A stretch of 64,000 bases of DNA from assembly GCA_050181915.1 (NCBI GenBank), contig JBFXCS010000001.1, positions 806,001-870,000 of the forward strand, given 5' to 3'. Shown piece after piece: positions 7,801-16,020 of the stretch. Position numbers and translations under genes: made by a program. Source of the DNA: JBFXCS01 sp050181915. Its GTDB lineage: Bacteria > Actinomycetota > Thermoleophilia > Miltoncostaeales > Miltoncostaeaceae. The notes beneath the pieces were generated by a model. It saw nothing but the letters and a program-made list of their open reading frames with translations, was not told where the DNA came from and searched no databases. Position 1 is the first letter of the stretch; each line of letters opens with the position of its first letter.

Positions 7801-8712
7801 GTGCGCTCCCGAGCCCTCGTCGCCGTCGCCTCGCTCGCCCTCGCCCTCGCATGGGCCGCCTCGGCGGCGGCGACCCCGCTGCCGAGCGCGCCCGGGTGCC
7901 CGATCCTGCCGGCCGGCAACGTCTGGAACACCGACGTGCGCACGCTGCCGGTGCACCCCGACTCGGCCCGCCTGATCGCGTCGATCGGGCGCGACGCGCC
8001 GCTGCACCCGGACTTCAGCGACCGGGGCCGCTACGGCATCCCCTTCAACGTGGTGGGGCGCACGACGCCGCGCCGCGCGGTGCGGTTCACCTACCGCGCC
8101 GAGTCCGACCGGGTGCGCTACCCGATCCCCGCGCGGCCGCGCATCGAGGCCGGCGGCGACGCCCACATGATCCTGCTCGACCGGAGCGCCTGCCGCCTGT
8201 ACGAGCTCTTCGCGGTGAACCGGGCCTCGGGCGGACGGTGGGTGGCGGGGTCGGGCGCCGTCTTCGACCTGCGCTCGAACCGGCTGCGCCCCGCGGGCTG
8301 GACCAGCGCCGACGCCGCCGGCCTGCCGATCTTCCCGGGCCTCGTGCGCTACGACGAGGTCGCCCGCGGGATCATCGACCACGCCCTGCGCTTCACCGCG
8401 CCGCGCACCCGGCGGGCCTACGTCTATCCGGCGCGCCACCAGGCGGGCGCCTCCTCCGACCCGGCGCTGCCGCCCATGGGGCTGCGCGTGCGGCTGAAGA
8501 GCAACGTGTCGCTGTCGCGGTTCGGTCCCCAGTCGCGCGTGGTGCTCACCGCGCTCAAGCGCTACGGGATGATCCTCGCCGACAACGGCTCGCCCTGGTA
8601 CGTCAGCGGCGCGCCGAACGCCGGCTGGGACGACGACGACCTCCATGAGCTGAGGCGCCTCACCGGCGACGACTTCGAGGTGGTCGACACGCGGGGCCTG
8701 CGCAACCGCTGA
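7801..8712 (+). CDS. Conserved secreted protein of unknown function
   Basis: 303-aa protein with a clear signal peptide (MRSRALVAVASLALALAW, cleavage near residue 23-25). The mature part starts with a Cys-containing NVWNTDV block and contains YGIPFNVV, LYELFAVNRA, GWTSADAAGLPIFPGLVRYDEV and LKRYGMILADNGSPWY. I remember similar proteins annotated as hypothetical in actinobacteria and some soil bacteria; no domain function is known to me. GTG at 7801 is preceded seven bases upstream by CATACT, so it may also be leaderless. Divergent from the flavin oxidoreductase gene. Confidence 0.8.
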   Translation: MRSRALVAVASLALALAWAASAAATPLPSAPGCPILPAGNVWNTDVRTLPVHPDSARLIASIGRDAPLHPDFSDRGRYGIPFNVVGRTTPRRAVRFTYRAESDRVRYPIPARPRIEAGGDAHMILLDRSACRLYELFAVNRASGGRWVAGSGAVFDLRSNRLRPAGWTSADAAGLPIFPGLVRYDEVARGIIDHALRFTAPRTRRAYVYPARHQAGASSDPALPPMGLRVRLKSNVSLSRFGPQSRVVLTALKRYGMILADNGSPWYVSGAPNAGWDDDDLHELRRLTGDDFEVVDTRGLRNR

Positions 8713-8752
8713 TCCAGCCGCGGGGCGTGGCGGAGCCCTCGTCGCGTCTGTA

Positions 8753-8767
8753 ACTTACGGTGTAAGT
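8753..8767. promoter_or_regulatory. TetR-type operator upstream of the SDR gene
   Basis: Perfect inverted repeat ACTTAC-GGT-GTAAGT, 23 bases before the SDR start. The shape and sequence (TTACNNNGTAA core) match known operators of actinobacterial TetR-family repressors. It covers TACGGT (8756-8761), a plausible -10 box, so bound protein would block transcription. The likely ligand-responsive repressor is the convergent TetR gene that ends inside the SDR 3' end (inference). Confidence 0.75.
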
Positions 8768-8789
8768 CACCTACTCCCGGAGGCGCCCG

Positions 8790-9671
8790 ATGCCCCCCGC
8801 CAGCTCGCTCTTCGATCTCACCGGCCGCGTCGCGCTGGTCACCGGCGCCTCGTCGGGCCTCGGCGTCACCTTCGCCGAGGCCCTGGCGGAGGCCGGCGCC
8901 GACGTCGTGCTCACCGCGCGGCGCCTCGACCGGCTGGAGGCCGTGGCCGAGCGCATCTCGTCCACCACGGGTCGGCGGGCCGTCCCGCTGGCCTGCGACG
9001 TCACCGACGCGGAGCAGGTGGAGGCGGCCACCGAGGCCGCCGTCCGGGAGCTGGGGCGCATCGACGTGCTCGTCGCGAACGCCGGGGCGGTGCCGGAGGG
9101 CTTCTCCATGCCCGAGCGCCTGCCGGCCGAGCTGTTCGAGCAGTCCGTCCGCGTCAACCTCACCGGCACCTGGCTCACCTGCCAGTCGGTGGGGCGCCGC
9201 ATGCTCGCCGCCGGGAGCGGCTCGATCATCGTGCTGTCCTCCTACACCGGCCTCGCCGGCGTGCCCTTCTTCCCGCCGGCCTACCAGGCGTCGAAGGCCG
9301 CCCTGGTGAACGTGGCCCAGTCGCTCGCCGTGAGCTGGGCCGACCGCGGCGTGCGCGTCAACGCGATCGCGCCCGGCTGGTTCCCCAGCGAGATGACCGA
9401 CGCGGTGCTCGCCGCGCCCGTCTTCCGCGAGCGCATCGAGCGCCAGGCGCCGCTGGGGCGCACCGGGCACCCCGACGAGCTGGTCGGGGCGCTGCTGCTG
9501 CTCGCGTCCGACGCGGGCAGCTACATCACCGGCGCGACGATCCCCGTCGACGGCGGCACGTCGGCGGTGGTGGGCCAGACGCCCTACTCGGCCGAGCTCT
9601 TCGGCCTCCACGACGCCGTCATGCCGGCCGGGCTCGGCAGCCGCCTGGAGCCGGACGGCTCAGCGCGCTAA
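8790..9671 (+). CDS. SDR-family NAD(P)-dependent oxidoreductase
   Basis: 293-aa short-chain dehydrogenase. The Rossmann glycine motif TGASSGLG occurs at about residues 18-25, the NAG motif (VLVANAGAV) near 94-98, the catalytic serine in VLSSYTG and the YxxxK pair in YQASK, all in standard order. The tail is slightly longer than the typical 250 aa. A good ribosome site GGAGG (8779-8783) is six bases from ATG 8790. Expression is probably repressed through the palindrome at 8753-8767. The 3' end overlaps the convergent TetR gene by 12 bases. The substrate is unknown. Confidence 0.92.
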   Translation: MPPASSLFDLTGRVALVTGASSGLGVTFAEALAEAGADVVLTARRLDRLEAVAERISSTTGRRAVPLACDVTDAEQVEAATEAAVRELGRIDVLVANAGAVPEGFSMPERLPAELFEQSVRVNLTGTWLTCQSVGRRMLAAGSGSIIVLSSYTGLAGVPFFPPAYQASKAALVNVAQSLAVSWADRGVRVNAIAPGWFPSEMTDAVLAAPVFRERIERQAPLGRTGHPDELVGALLLLASDAGSYITGATIPVDGGTSAVVGQTPYSAELFGLHDAVMPAGLGSRLEPDGSAR

Positions 9672-10277
9672 GCGGGCCTCGAGGCCGTCGAGCAGCGTCT
9701 CCAGGCCGAACTCGAACAGGACGGTCTGGTCGTCGACCGCCAGGTCGTCGAGCAGGGCCTGGAGGGCGGGCTCGGCCTCGCCGCCCGGCCGGGGGACGGG
9801 CGGCGATCCCGCCTCGCCCAGCGCGAAGCCCACCACGTAGCGCGAGACGACCCGCGTGGCGCGCACCGCCGACATCCGGTCGAAGCCGGCGGCCTCGAGC
9901 GCCGTGAGGCCGTCGGACGCGATGCGGCCGGCCGCCTGGTAGGCGGACCAGGCGCGCTGGGCGAGCAGCGGCACCGCCTGCGGGTGGGCCAGGCTCATGG
10001 CCCGGAAGCGCCGGGCGAAGTCCTCGAAGCCCTCGCGCCAGCTCAGCTCGCGCTCCGGCCGGGGCAGCAGGGTCTGCTCCATCAGGCGAGCGATCACGCC
10101 GTCGAGCAGGGCGTCCTTGCCGTCCACGTGCCAGTAGAGCGACATCGCCTCGACGCCCAAGCGCTTCGCCACCCGCCGCATCGTGCACGCCGCGATGCCC
10201 CCCTCGTCGATCGCGGCGAGCGCCGTGTCGAGGATCAGGTCGCGGGTGAGGCGAGGGCGGTCACGTCGGCTTTCCAC
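9660..10277 (-). CDS. TetR-family transcriptional regulator
   Basis: 205-aa repressor. An N-terminal helix-turn-helix occupies about residues 11-55 (IAACTMRRVAKRLGVEAMSLYWHV with the typical SLYWHV end), and the rest resembles the TetR class C-terminal ligand domain. TAGGGT (10289-10284) lies six bases upstream of the GTG start, so its transcript is probably leaderless. It is convergent with the SDR gene that carries a TetR-style palindrome in its promoter, which makes the SDR the likely target. Confidence 0.92.
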   Translation of the reverse strand: MESRRDRPRLTRDLILDTALAAIDEGGIAACTMRRVAKRLGVEAMSLYWHVDGKDALLDGVIARLMEQTLLPRPERELSWREGFEDFARRFRAMSLAHPQAVPLLAQRAWSAYQAAGRIASDGLTALEAAGFDRMSAVRATRVVSRYVVGFALGEAGSPPVPRPGGEAEPALQALLDDLAVDDQTVLFEFGLETLLDGLEARLAR

Positions 10278-10334
10278 CCTCTGACCCTACCGGGCGGCCG
10301 GGTCGGCACCGGGCGCCCGCGCACGCGCGGTCGC

Positions 10335-10484
10335 CTAGACGAGCTGGCGGGCGGTGGGGGGGCGGCGCGGAGCGCGACGGCGGGTGACCGCCCTCATCGC
10401 GCGACGGGTCCGGGACCAGCGGCGCTCGGCGACCTGGAGCTGCACGCCGCGCAGGGGCCCGGATGAGATGGTGATCGCTGGCAT
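10335..10484 (-). CDS. Possible small basic protein
   Basis: A 49-codon frame begins MPAITISSGPLRG and ends in an Arg-rich tail, within the roughly 310-base gap between the TetR gene and the next secreted-protein gene. It has no clear ribosome site or -10 box and no recognisable domain. GC-rich DNA opens such frames by chance, so this is a weak candidate; the rest of the gap shows nothing else I can support. Confidence 0.25.
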   Translation of the reverse strand: MPAITISSGPLRGVQLQVAERRWSRTRRAMRAVTRRRAPRRPPTARQLV

Positions 10485-10585
10485 GGTGCGGATGATTCGC
10501 CACCGCGCCGGTCGATCCTGCCGGGAGGGGGAGAGGCCGGGTCGATCCGGACGCCCGTCACGAGCCGCCCTCGCGGCGGGGGCGA

Positions 10586-11755
10586 TCAGCGCGCGCGGCG
10601 GGGCGCGGCGACGATGCGCAGATCGAGCGTCGCCCGCTCCTTGATGCCGGATCCCCAGAAGGTGACCAGGATGCGGTAGCGGCCGCTGCGCGCGTCGCGC
10701 GGCAGGACGGCGGCGAGGGTGCCCTCGGTGGGGAACACGAGCTTCGAGATGGCCCGGCCCCTGAGCGGGCGGCCGCGCTTGATCGGCAGCAGCTGGACGA
10801 CGGCCTTGCCGGCGCGGTTCGCGGCGACCTGGAAGCGACCGCCGGCCCGCAGCTTCGCCGGCGCCGTGATCACCGGCGGTCCCACGCGCGGCGGCTCGAT
10901 GTCGCCGCCGGGCGGCGAGGCCTGGGGGGCCTCCTGATAGCCGATGTACTGGCGCACCCACTCCCGCGCCTCGGCGGGGGACATGCGCGTGCCGCCCACG
11001 AGGCCGACGCCGTTGCCGAGCAGCGTGCGCCCCGCCGGCGTCGCGCGCACCCGGTTCCACAGCTCCTCCTGCGAGAGGCCCATCCCCGGCCCGATCAGCA
11101 GGCGCAGCCTGCCCGCCTCGGCCTCCGGCCAGCGGGCGAGCCAGCGGGTGACGTGCCCGGCCATGTCCTCGGCCGGCAGCGGCACCCAGCCGCCGCGGTA
11201 CATCTGGAGGTAGGTGGCGCCGGAGCGGACGGCGACGTCGAAGAGGCGCAGTTGCTTGGTGGCGAGCCGCAGGCGCGGGTCGGAGCGGCCGACCTGCTCG
11301 ACCAGGGCGGGGGAGGCGTACACGGACACGCGCTGCGCGTCCGGGCCGAGCATGATCCAGGCGCGGTCGAGCTGGGCGGCCTGGGCCGCCGACCACTGGT
11401 TGGGGTTGAGCTCGTCGATGGCCACCTGGCCGCCGTTCTCGGGCTTCCTCAGCTCCGCCTGGACGATCCGGACGATCTGGGCGGCGGTCTTGGTGGTGAG
11501 CTTCGTCTTGCTCACCGACACCTTGCCGATGCGCCGGTCGGCCGGCCAGCGCGGGTTGCTCGTGGTGTCGGCCGGCATCTGGCGCAGGGCGCCGGTGAGG
11601 CCCGCATCGTAGGCGGCGTCGGCCGCGTCGGCGGGCAGGTAGACGATCTCCACCCCGGCCCGCGCCTGGGACGCGAACGCCCCGGCGCCGAGGCCGGCCG
11701 CCGCGGCGAGGACCGCGCACCAGAGACGCCCGCGGAGGATTCGTGCCGTGACCAC
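10586..11755 (-). CDS. Secreted protein of unknown function
   Basis: 389-aa protein with a signal peptide (about residues 1-33, ending near AGAFASQARA). The central region has the Q-W-S-A-A-Q-A-A-Q-L-D and G-A-T-Y-L-Q-M-Y-R-G-G-W-V-P-L segments and reads like a (beta/alpha) fold; the last 100 residues look like an Ig-like or Big-type beta domain (RYRILVTFWGSG). I do not recognise the family. The start is taken as GTG at 11755; it lacks a convincing ribosome site and could be a little downstream. Divergent from the SOS-linked small gene. Confidence 0.7.
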   Translation of the reverse strand: MVTARILRGRLWCAVLAAAAGLGAGAFASQARAGVEIVYLPADAADAAYDAGLTGALRQMPADTTSNPRWPADRRIGKVSVSKTKLTTKTAAQIVRIVQAELRKPENGGQVAIDELNPNQWSAAQAAQLDRAWIMLGPDAQRVSVYASPALVEQVGRSDPRLRLATKQLRLFDVAVRSGATYLQMYRGGWVPLPAEDMAGHVTRWLARWPEAEAGRLRLLIGPGMGLSQEELWNRVRATPAGRTLLGNGVGLVGGTRMSPAEAREWVRQYIGYQEAPQASPPGGDIEPPRVGPPVITAPAKLRAGGRFQVAANRAGKAVVQLLPIKRGRPLRGRAISKLVFPTEGTLAAVLPRDARSGRYRILVTFWGSGIKERATLDLRIVAAPRRAR

Positions 11756-11842
11756 GAGGGCCTCATCGGCCGCGCGCCCCGTTCACATGAGGTCCGGCGG
11801 GAACACGACCGGCTGGCGGAGCCGAATAGTGGCTTCACAGGG

Positions 11843-11854
11843 GAACACACGTTC
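11843..11854 (+). promoter_or_regulatory. SOS box (LexA site) upstream of a small gene
   Basis: GAAC-ACAC-GTTC, in the context G-GAACACACGTTC-G, fits the Gram-positive/actinobacterial LexA consensus CGAAC-N4-GTTCG at every core position. It is two bases upstream of a -10 box TACGGT (11857-11862), where LexA would block polymerase. The only other such box I found in the window is at the recA promoter. Confidence 0.75.
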
Positions 11855-11871
11855 GCTACGGTCGCCGGACG

Positions 11872-12111
11872 ATGGAACCGGCGATCGCACGCATCAGGGA
11901 GCTCGTCGCCGCGCGGCCCCCGGGGGAGGGCGACGCGCTCGTCGACTGGCTGGCGGGACGCCTCGGCCGCGGGGCCGACGAGGGCCGCCGGGGCGACGAA
12001 GCGGAGCGCCTCGACCTGGCCTGCCGCGAGTGGCTCACGGACCGCCAGCGCCACGAGCTCGGCGCGTGGCTTGAGGGGCGCGTCGCCACCGGGCGCAGCA
12101 TCGTCCCGTGA
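11872..12111 (+). CDS. Small acidic/basic-patterned protein, putatively SOS-regulated
   Basis: 79-aa protein beginning MEPAIARIRELVAARPPG, largely predicted helical with two amphipathic stretches and no cysteine pair, signal peptide or known domain. A -10 box TACGGT lies nine bases upstream of the ATG and an SOS box lies just upstream of that, so the gene is predicted to be derepressed by DNA damage, with a very short leader. I do not recognise the family; possible roles include a damage-inducible inhibitor or DNA-associated factor, but the sequence itself does not show which. Confidence 0.65.
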   Translation: MEPAIARIRELVAARPPGEGDALVDWLAGRLGRGADEGRRGDEAERLDLACREWLTDRQRHELGAWLEGRVATGRSIVP

Positions 12112-12253
12112 TCGCGAGGTCAGCCGGGGCGCGACCGCCGCGAACGACCGGCAGGCCGCCGGCGGCGGCATCGGCCTGACGCGCAAGAATCCGGCCCTGC
12201 CGCGGGCTCAGGAACGACATACCCTGCATTGCCGACAAGGCTGAGGTGAACGC

Positions 12254-12745
12254 ATGACCGTCCGTGCGCAGCGCCGCGGATGGGCGGGCGCGGTGGGGGT
12301 GCTCGCGCTCGCGGGCGCTCTCGCGCTACCCGCCGCAGGCGCGCCGGCGCCGACCGGCCCGCCGCAGGTCGCCCATCACTCCTGCGCCACCCATCTGAAG
12401 GGGACGCCGACCTGCATCGTCGAGCTGAGCGCGCGCCTGCAGCGCGCCCTCGGCAACGGCCACCCCGCCGCACGGGCCTGGGTGAGGACCACCGCCGCCC
12501 GCGCCGGGGTCGCGGCGACCACGGCTCCCTCGGCGCAGCGCCGCCGTCCGGTGCTGGTCGCCGAGCTTCAGGGGCCCTTCCCGGCCGACGGGTCTCCGCT
12601 CTCGGAGACGGTGGGCAACCTCCGGGCGGTCCGCTTCGTCGTCGATCCGTCAAGCAAGCGGGTCGTGGCGGCGGCGCTGCTCACGGCCGACCGGCCCCCG
12701 CCGCCGCCCCTGGGCCGCCTCGGAGGACACCCCCGCATCTTCTGA
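12254..12745 (+). CDS. Small secreted protein of unknown function
   Basis: 163-aa protein with a signal peptide ending near residue 30 (ALAGALALPAAGAPA). Two cysteines lie close together in HHSCATHLKGTPTCIV, likely forming a disulfide outside the cell. The C-terminal half contains a short beta-like segment (LRAVRFVVDPSSKRVVAAALL). A ribosome site GAGGTGA precedes ATG 12254. No family recognised. It is followed 112 bases later by another secreted unknown on the same strand. Confidence 0.6.
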   Translation: MTVRAQRRGWAGAVGVLALAGALALPAAGAPAPTGPPQVAHHSCATHLKGTPTCIVELSARLQRALGNGHPAARAWVRTTAARAGVAATTAPSAQRRRPVLVAELQGPFPADGSPLSETVGNLRAVRFVVDPSSKRVVAAALLTADRPPPPPLGRLGGHPRIF

Positions 12746-12857
12746 TGGGCCAGCATCTCCGTTTCATGCCACGACAAAGGGGGAAAGGCCGAAGTCCCGG
12801 TCCGACGATACAAAGCGACATAACTTCAGTTCTGGTGCGTAGGGGAGTGGGTTTAGG

Positions 12858-13475
12858 ATGGCGGGTGTGCGCCACGCCGCCGCAGCGTCCGCCGCCTTCG
12901 CCGTCGCCGCCGCCCTGTGCGCGGCCGGGATCGCCCAGGCCCGGCCATCGGCGACCGGGCCGTGGGTGGTGCGCGACCTCGGCAAGGGCCGCGCGATCGT
13001 CGCCGGCTACGACACCGCCTCGGGAGCGCGGACGCTGCGCGACCTGCGGCGCGCCTGGGGACCGCCGCAATCGATCGGGCCCGCCTCCCAGAGCGGTGCC
13101 GCGTGCCGGGCGGTCTGGGCGCGGCCGCGGGCGCGGGTCGTCCTCGCCAACCTGGGCCTGCTGCCGCGCGGCGCGACCGCCTGCGCGCCGCGCTGGGGAC
13201 GCATCCAGGAGATCTCGACCATCGGACCGCGGTGGCGGACGGACCGGGGGCTTCGCGTCGGCGCCGCGAGCGCCGACACGCGCGCGCTCCATCCGGCGGC
13301 GCGGCTGCGGCCCTGGCCCGACGGGCACCCGCGCTGGCTGCTGCGGCCGTACCGGACCGGCTGCATCGGCGACTGCGGCGGCGCGACGACCGTCCTGACC
13401 TCGGCGGTCCGCGCCGAGGTGCGCCGCGAGGCGATCTACCGCTTCCACGCCTACGTCGGGGCGGCCGGCGAATAG
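12858..13475 (+). CDS. Secreted protein of unknown function
   Basis: 205-aa protein with a signal peptide (about residues 1-28, AAGIAQA cleavage region). The mature part contains a GPWVVRDLGKGRAIVAGYDT segment, four cysteines in two loose pairs (GAACRAVW, GATACAP, GCIGDCGG) and a C-terminal helix. No domain recognised. ATG 12858 is used; a GTG three codons later is possible. Its stop is one base from the end of the convergent LysR gene. The 112-base gap upstream contains CAAAG repeats but no riboswitch I can defend. Confidence 0.6.
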   Translation: MAGVRHAAAASAAFAVAAALCAAGIAQARPSATGPWVVRDLGKGRAIVAGYDTASGARTLRDLRRAWGPPQSIGPASQSGAACRAVWARPRARVVLANLGLLPRGATACAPRWGRIQEISTIGPRWRTDRGLRVGAASADTRALHPAARLRPWPDGHPRWLLRPYRTGCIGDCGGATTVLTSAVRAEVRREAIYRFHAYVGAAGE

Positions 13476-13476
13476 G

Positions 13477-14466
13477 TCACCCCAAGTGTGGATCCCCGAG
13501 TGGCGTGAGACCCGGCGCGAGGTCGGCGAGCTCGCGCACGACCTCGCCGACGACCTGGACGAAGTCCTGCACGATCCGGCGCTCGTCGGTGGCGCGCACC
13601 GCGACGGTCATCGTGCAGGGCGAGAGGTCGCCGACGCCGACCAGGGCCCAACCCGGGAGGGGCAGCATCCTCGCGAAGGAGCGGCTGGCGAGGGTGACGA
13701 GGCCGAGATGCAGGATCCCGTTGACGACCTCGGTGGTGTTCCGGGCGTAGCCGCCCAGGCGGGGGAGCTCGCCGCCGCGCTCGTCCATCGCGAGCCAGTA
13801 GTCGCCGACGGAGCTCCTCGGCGTGGCCATCACGAAGGGCTCGGCCAGCGCGTCGGCGAGCGGGACGGTGTCGGCGGCCGCCATGGGGTGGCGGGCGGGA
13901 ACGAGCACCCCGCGAGGCTCGGTGGCCATCTCGTGGACGACCAGGCGCTCATCGGCGAAGGGCTCGTAGGTGATCGCCACGTCGAGGGAGCTCTCGAGGA
14001 AGGCGCGCGGGTTCGGGGGCAGGCCGCGCAGGGCGACGTCGACCTCGGGGTGGCGATGCCCGAAGATCGCGAGGATGGGGCCCGTGAGCTCCGCGAAGCC
14101 GAAGCCCAGCATTCCGATCGTTAGGGCGGTCCGCCCGCCTCCGGCACCGGCGGCGGGGGTCGCGGGGACGGCCCTCACGACGCGCTCCAGGCGCGCCACG
14201 ATGTCGCGCGCGGAAGGGAGCAGCCGCGCGCCCGCCTCGGTGAGGGCGACCTGCCGCGAGGTGCGCTCGAAGACGACGTAGCCGAGACGGGCCTCGAGCC
14301 GGCGGATCGCCTGGGACACGGTCGGCTGCGACACGCCGAGCCGCCTGGCGGCCGCGCCGAACTGCAGCTCCTCGGCGACGGTGATGAACGCGCGCAACTC
14401 GACGACCGTCGGCGCCCGCCCCTTTGAGGCGGCCTCTCCGTGAGCTCCCCCGCTGAGCGCTGTCAT
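13477..14466 (-). CDS. LysR-family transcriptional regulator
   Basis: 329-aa regulator. The winged HTH is at about residues 18-78 (ELRAFITVAEELQFGAAARRLGVSQPTVSQAIRRLE, the standard LysR core), followed by a periplasmic-binding-like effector domain. ATG 14466 is chosen over an in-frame TTG two codons upstream. The divergent partner would normally be its target, but here the next gene (VOC protein) is on the same strand 100 bases upstream, so it may instead be regulated as a neighbour. The effector is unknown. Confidence 0.92.
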   Translation of the reverse strand: MTALSGGAHGEAASKGRAPTVVELRAFITVAEELQFGAAARRLGVSQPTVSQAIRRLEARLGYVVFERTSRQVALTEAGARLLPSARDIVARLERVVRAVPATPAAGAGGGRTALTIGMLGFGFAELTGPILAIFGHRHPEVDVALRGLPPNPRAFLESSLDVAITYEPFADERLVVHEMATEPRGVLVPARHPMAAADTVPLADALAEPFVMATPRSSVGDYWLAMDERGGELPRLGGYARNTTEVVNGILHLGLVTLASRSFARMLPLPGWALVGVGDLSPCTMTVAVRATDERRIVQDFVQVVGEVVRELADLAPGLTPLGDPHLG

Positions 14467-14565
14467 CCGCAATCAATCCCCCCGTCCAGCCGGCGAGGCT
14501 CCTGATCACGGCGGCGAGCGTATCAATGCCGCGTGACCCGGAGCCTCCCGGCCGGAGGGCGGTCC

Positions 14566-15759
14566 TCAGTCGAACCGGTCGGACCCCCATGGGTGCAGCG
14601 CGGCGAGTGGGAAGGGCGGCTGCTCGACGAGCTGGAAGCCGACGCCCTCGGGATCGGTGAAGTTGACGACCCTGCGCACGCCGAACCCCGGCCCGAAGTC
14701 CCACTCCTCGGGCGGGCCGTTCACCAGGCGACCCCAGCGCGGCTCCAGCCGCCGGAGCACGCGGTACGCCTCCTCGATGTCGTCGACCTCGAAGGCGCAG
14801 CGGACGATGCCGAGGTGGTTCGGCTCCCGGTACGGGGTCGGGAACCGATCCGACTCCGTCCATTCGAGCCAGTCGAACACGAAGCGCCTGTCGCCGCGCA
14901 CCATGAAGGTCGCGCCCGTGATCTGGCTCATGCCGCCGAGGGGGCTGTAGACGTTGGGCGCCGGGTCGGGAATACCCGTGCCCGAGACGAAATCGAGGCC
15001 GAGCCCGTCCTCGTAGAACGGCAGGTAGCGGTCGGGATCGGTCGTGTTGTGGGCGACGGTGCCGATCCGGCTGGGTGCCGTGAAGCTGGGCCTCTGGGCG
15101 AACTCGAGCGTCGTCCCGTCGGGGTCGTGGCACGCGAACACCCGATAGGGGACCGCCGGCGTCGCCGGATTGAACGTGACCGGAACGTCCGTGGTGGGGA
15201 AGAACGGCTCGCTCCCCGCCGCGATCACGCGTGCGCGCGCCTCCTCGCTCGCGCCCGGGTCCCCGGGGACGAGCGGGACGATCCGGTACCAGCCCACGTT
15301 CGCCTGGGAGAGATACGGCGTCCCCACCGGCCTTGGCCGCTCCCACTCGACCAGGTGGATCATCGGATAGGAGCCCTGCATGCCCTCGTCCCTCATCATG
15401 TAGCCCCTGAACCGGCCGCGCGTGATCCCGAATCCCGGGAAGGACTGCTCGGCGGCCGTCTCGGTCACGACCCTGAGCCCCGTCGTCGCCTCGTAGAACC
15501 GGCGAGAGCGCTCGAGGTCCGACACGTTGACGTCGAAGTGGGAGATGAAGTTGATGCGATCCCGCAGGCCGCGTCTGCGCGTGTGGGAACGCGTCTTCGG
15601 CGGGCGCTTCGACCTCGTCCCGAACGCCGTCGCCGGACCGGCCAGTAGGGATCCCATCCCCGTGGCGGCCGCTCCGGTCACGGCGGCGCGCCGCAGGAAG
15701 TCGCCACGCCTGAGGCTTTGCTCGTCCGTCGTCTCGGGGGGCGCCTCGTCGAGTGTCAC
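14566..15759 (-). CDS. Tat-exported VOC (glyoxalase/dioxygenase-fold) protein
   Basis: 397-aa protein with a twin-arginine-like leader (LRRGDFLRRAAVTG at about residues 16-29) and two vicinal-oxygen-chelate domains, the first starting INFISHFDVNVSDLERSRRFYE and the second near AHNTTDPDRYLPFYEDGLGL. VOC proteins bind a metal to act as glyoxalases, dioxygenases or resistance proteins; export of a VOC enzyme is uncommon. Histidine and glutamate candidates are present, but I cannot assign a substrate. Start GTG 15759 follows AGGAG with five-base spacing. It lies next to the LysR gene, its probable regulator (inference). Confidence 0.8.
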   Translation of the reverse strand: MTLDEAPPETTDEQSLRRGDFLRRAAVTGAAATGMGSLLAGPATAFGTRSKRPPKTRSHTRRRGLRDRINFISHFDVNVSDLERSRRFYEATTGLRVVTETAAEQSFPGFGITRGRFRGYMMRDEGMQGSYPMIHLVEWERPRPVGTPYLSQANVGWYRIVPLVPGDPGASEEARARVIAAGSEPFFPTTDVPVTFNPATPAVPYRVFACHDPDGTTLEFAQRPSFTAPSRIGTVAHNTTDPDRYLPFYEDGLGLDFVSGTGIPDPAPNVYSPLGGMSQITGATFMVRGDRRFVFDWLEWTESDRFPTPYREPNHLGIVRCAFEVDDIEEAYRVLRRLEPRWGRLVNGPPEEWDFGPGFGVRRVVNFTDPEGVGFQLVEQPPFPLAALHPWGSDRFD

Positions 15760-15947
15760 GATCGCTCCTCTCCATGCGTCTGAGTCGGTGCGCGAGCGTC
15801 CGTCGCGAGCCGACCGGCCGGGAACCCGTCCGCGGTCGGATTACGTCAGCCGTCCCGGGCGCCGGCAATGGTCGCGCCGGGACCGAGTGCACCGACGCTA
15901 TGGATCGCCCCGCGGCATGGCGCGGATCCGGGAGCCGCTCTCCCCTT

Positions 15948-15973
15948 CACCGAACGGCGCATGACGTTCGGTG
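15948..15973. repeat. Inverted repeat in the VOC/efeU divergent gap
   Basis: CACCGAACG (15948-15956) and CGTTCGGTG (15965-15973) are perfect 9-base arms around eight bases. It sits midway in the 261-base divergent region between the VOC gene and efeU, where an operator for either promoter would be expected. It does not fit the SOS consensus (spacing too long), and I cannot match it to a known iron regulator. The rest of the gap shows nothing else firm. Confidence 0.5.
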
Positions 15974-16020
15974 GTCTATCGTGCGGCGTCTAAGGTCCGC
16001 CGAAGCAGAGGTCATCGGCC

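Noticed and set aside
12760..12857. Possible c-di-GMP or other riboswitch with GGGGAAAGG and ACAAAGCGAC
   Set aside because: Some bases recall class I c-di-GMP switches, but the required GGCAAA and GACGCAAAGCC blocks do not line up and the helices do not form by eye.
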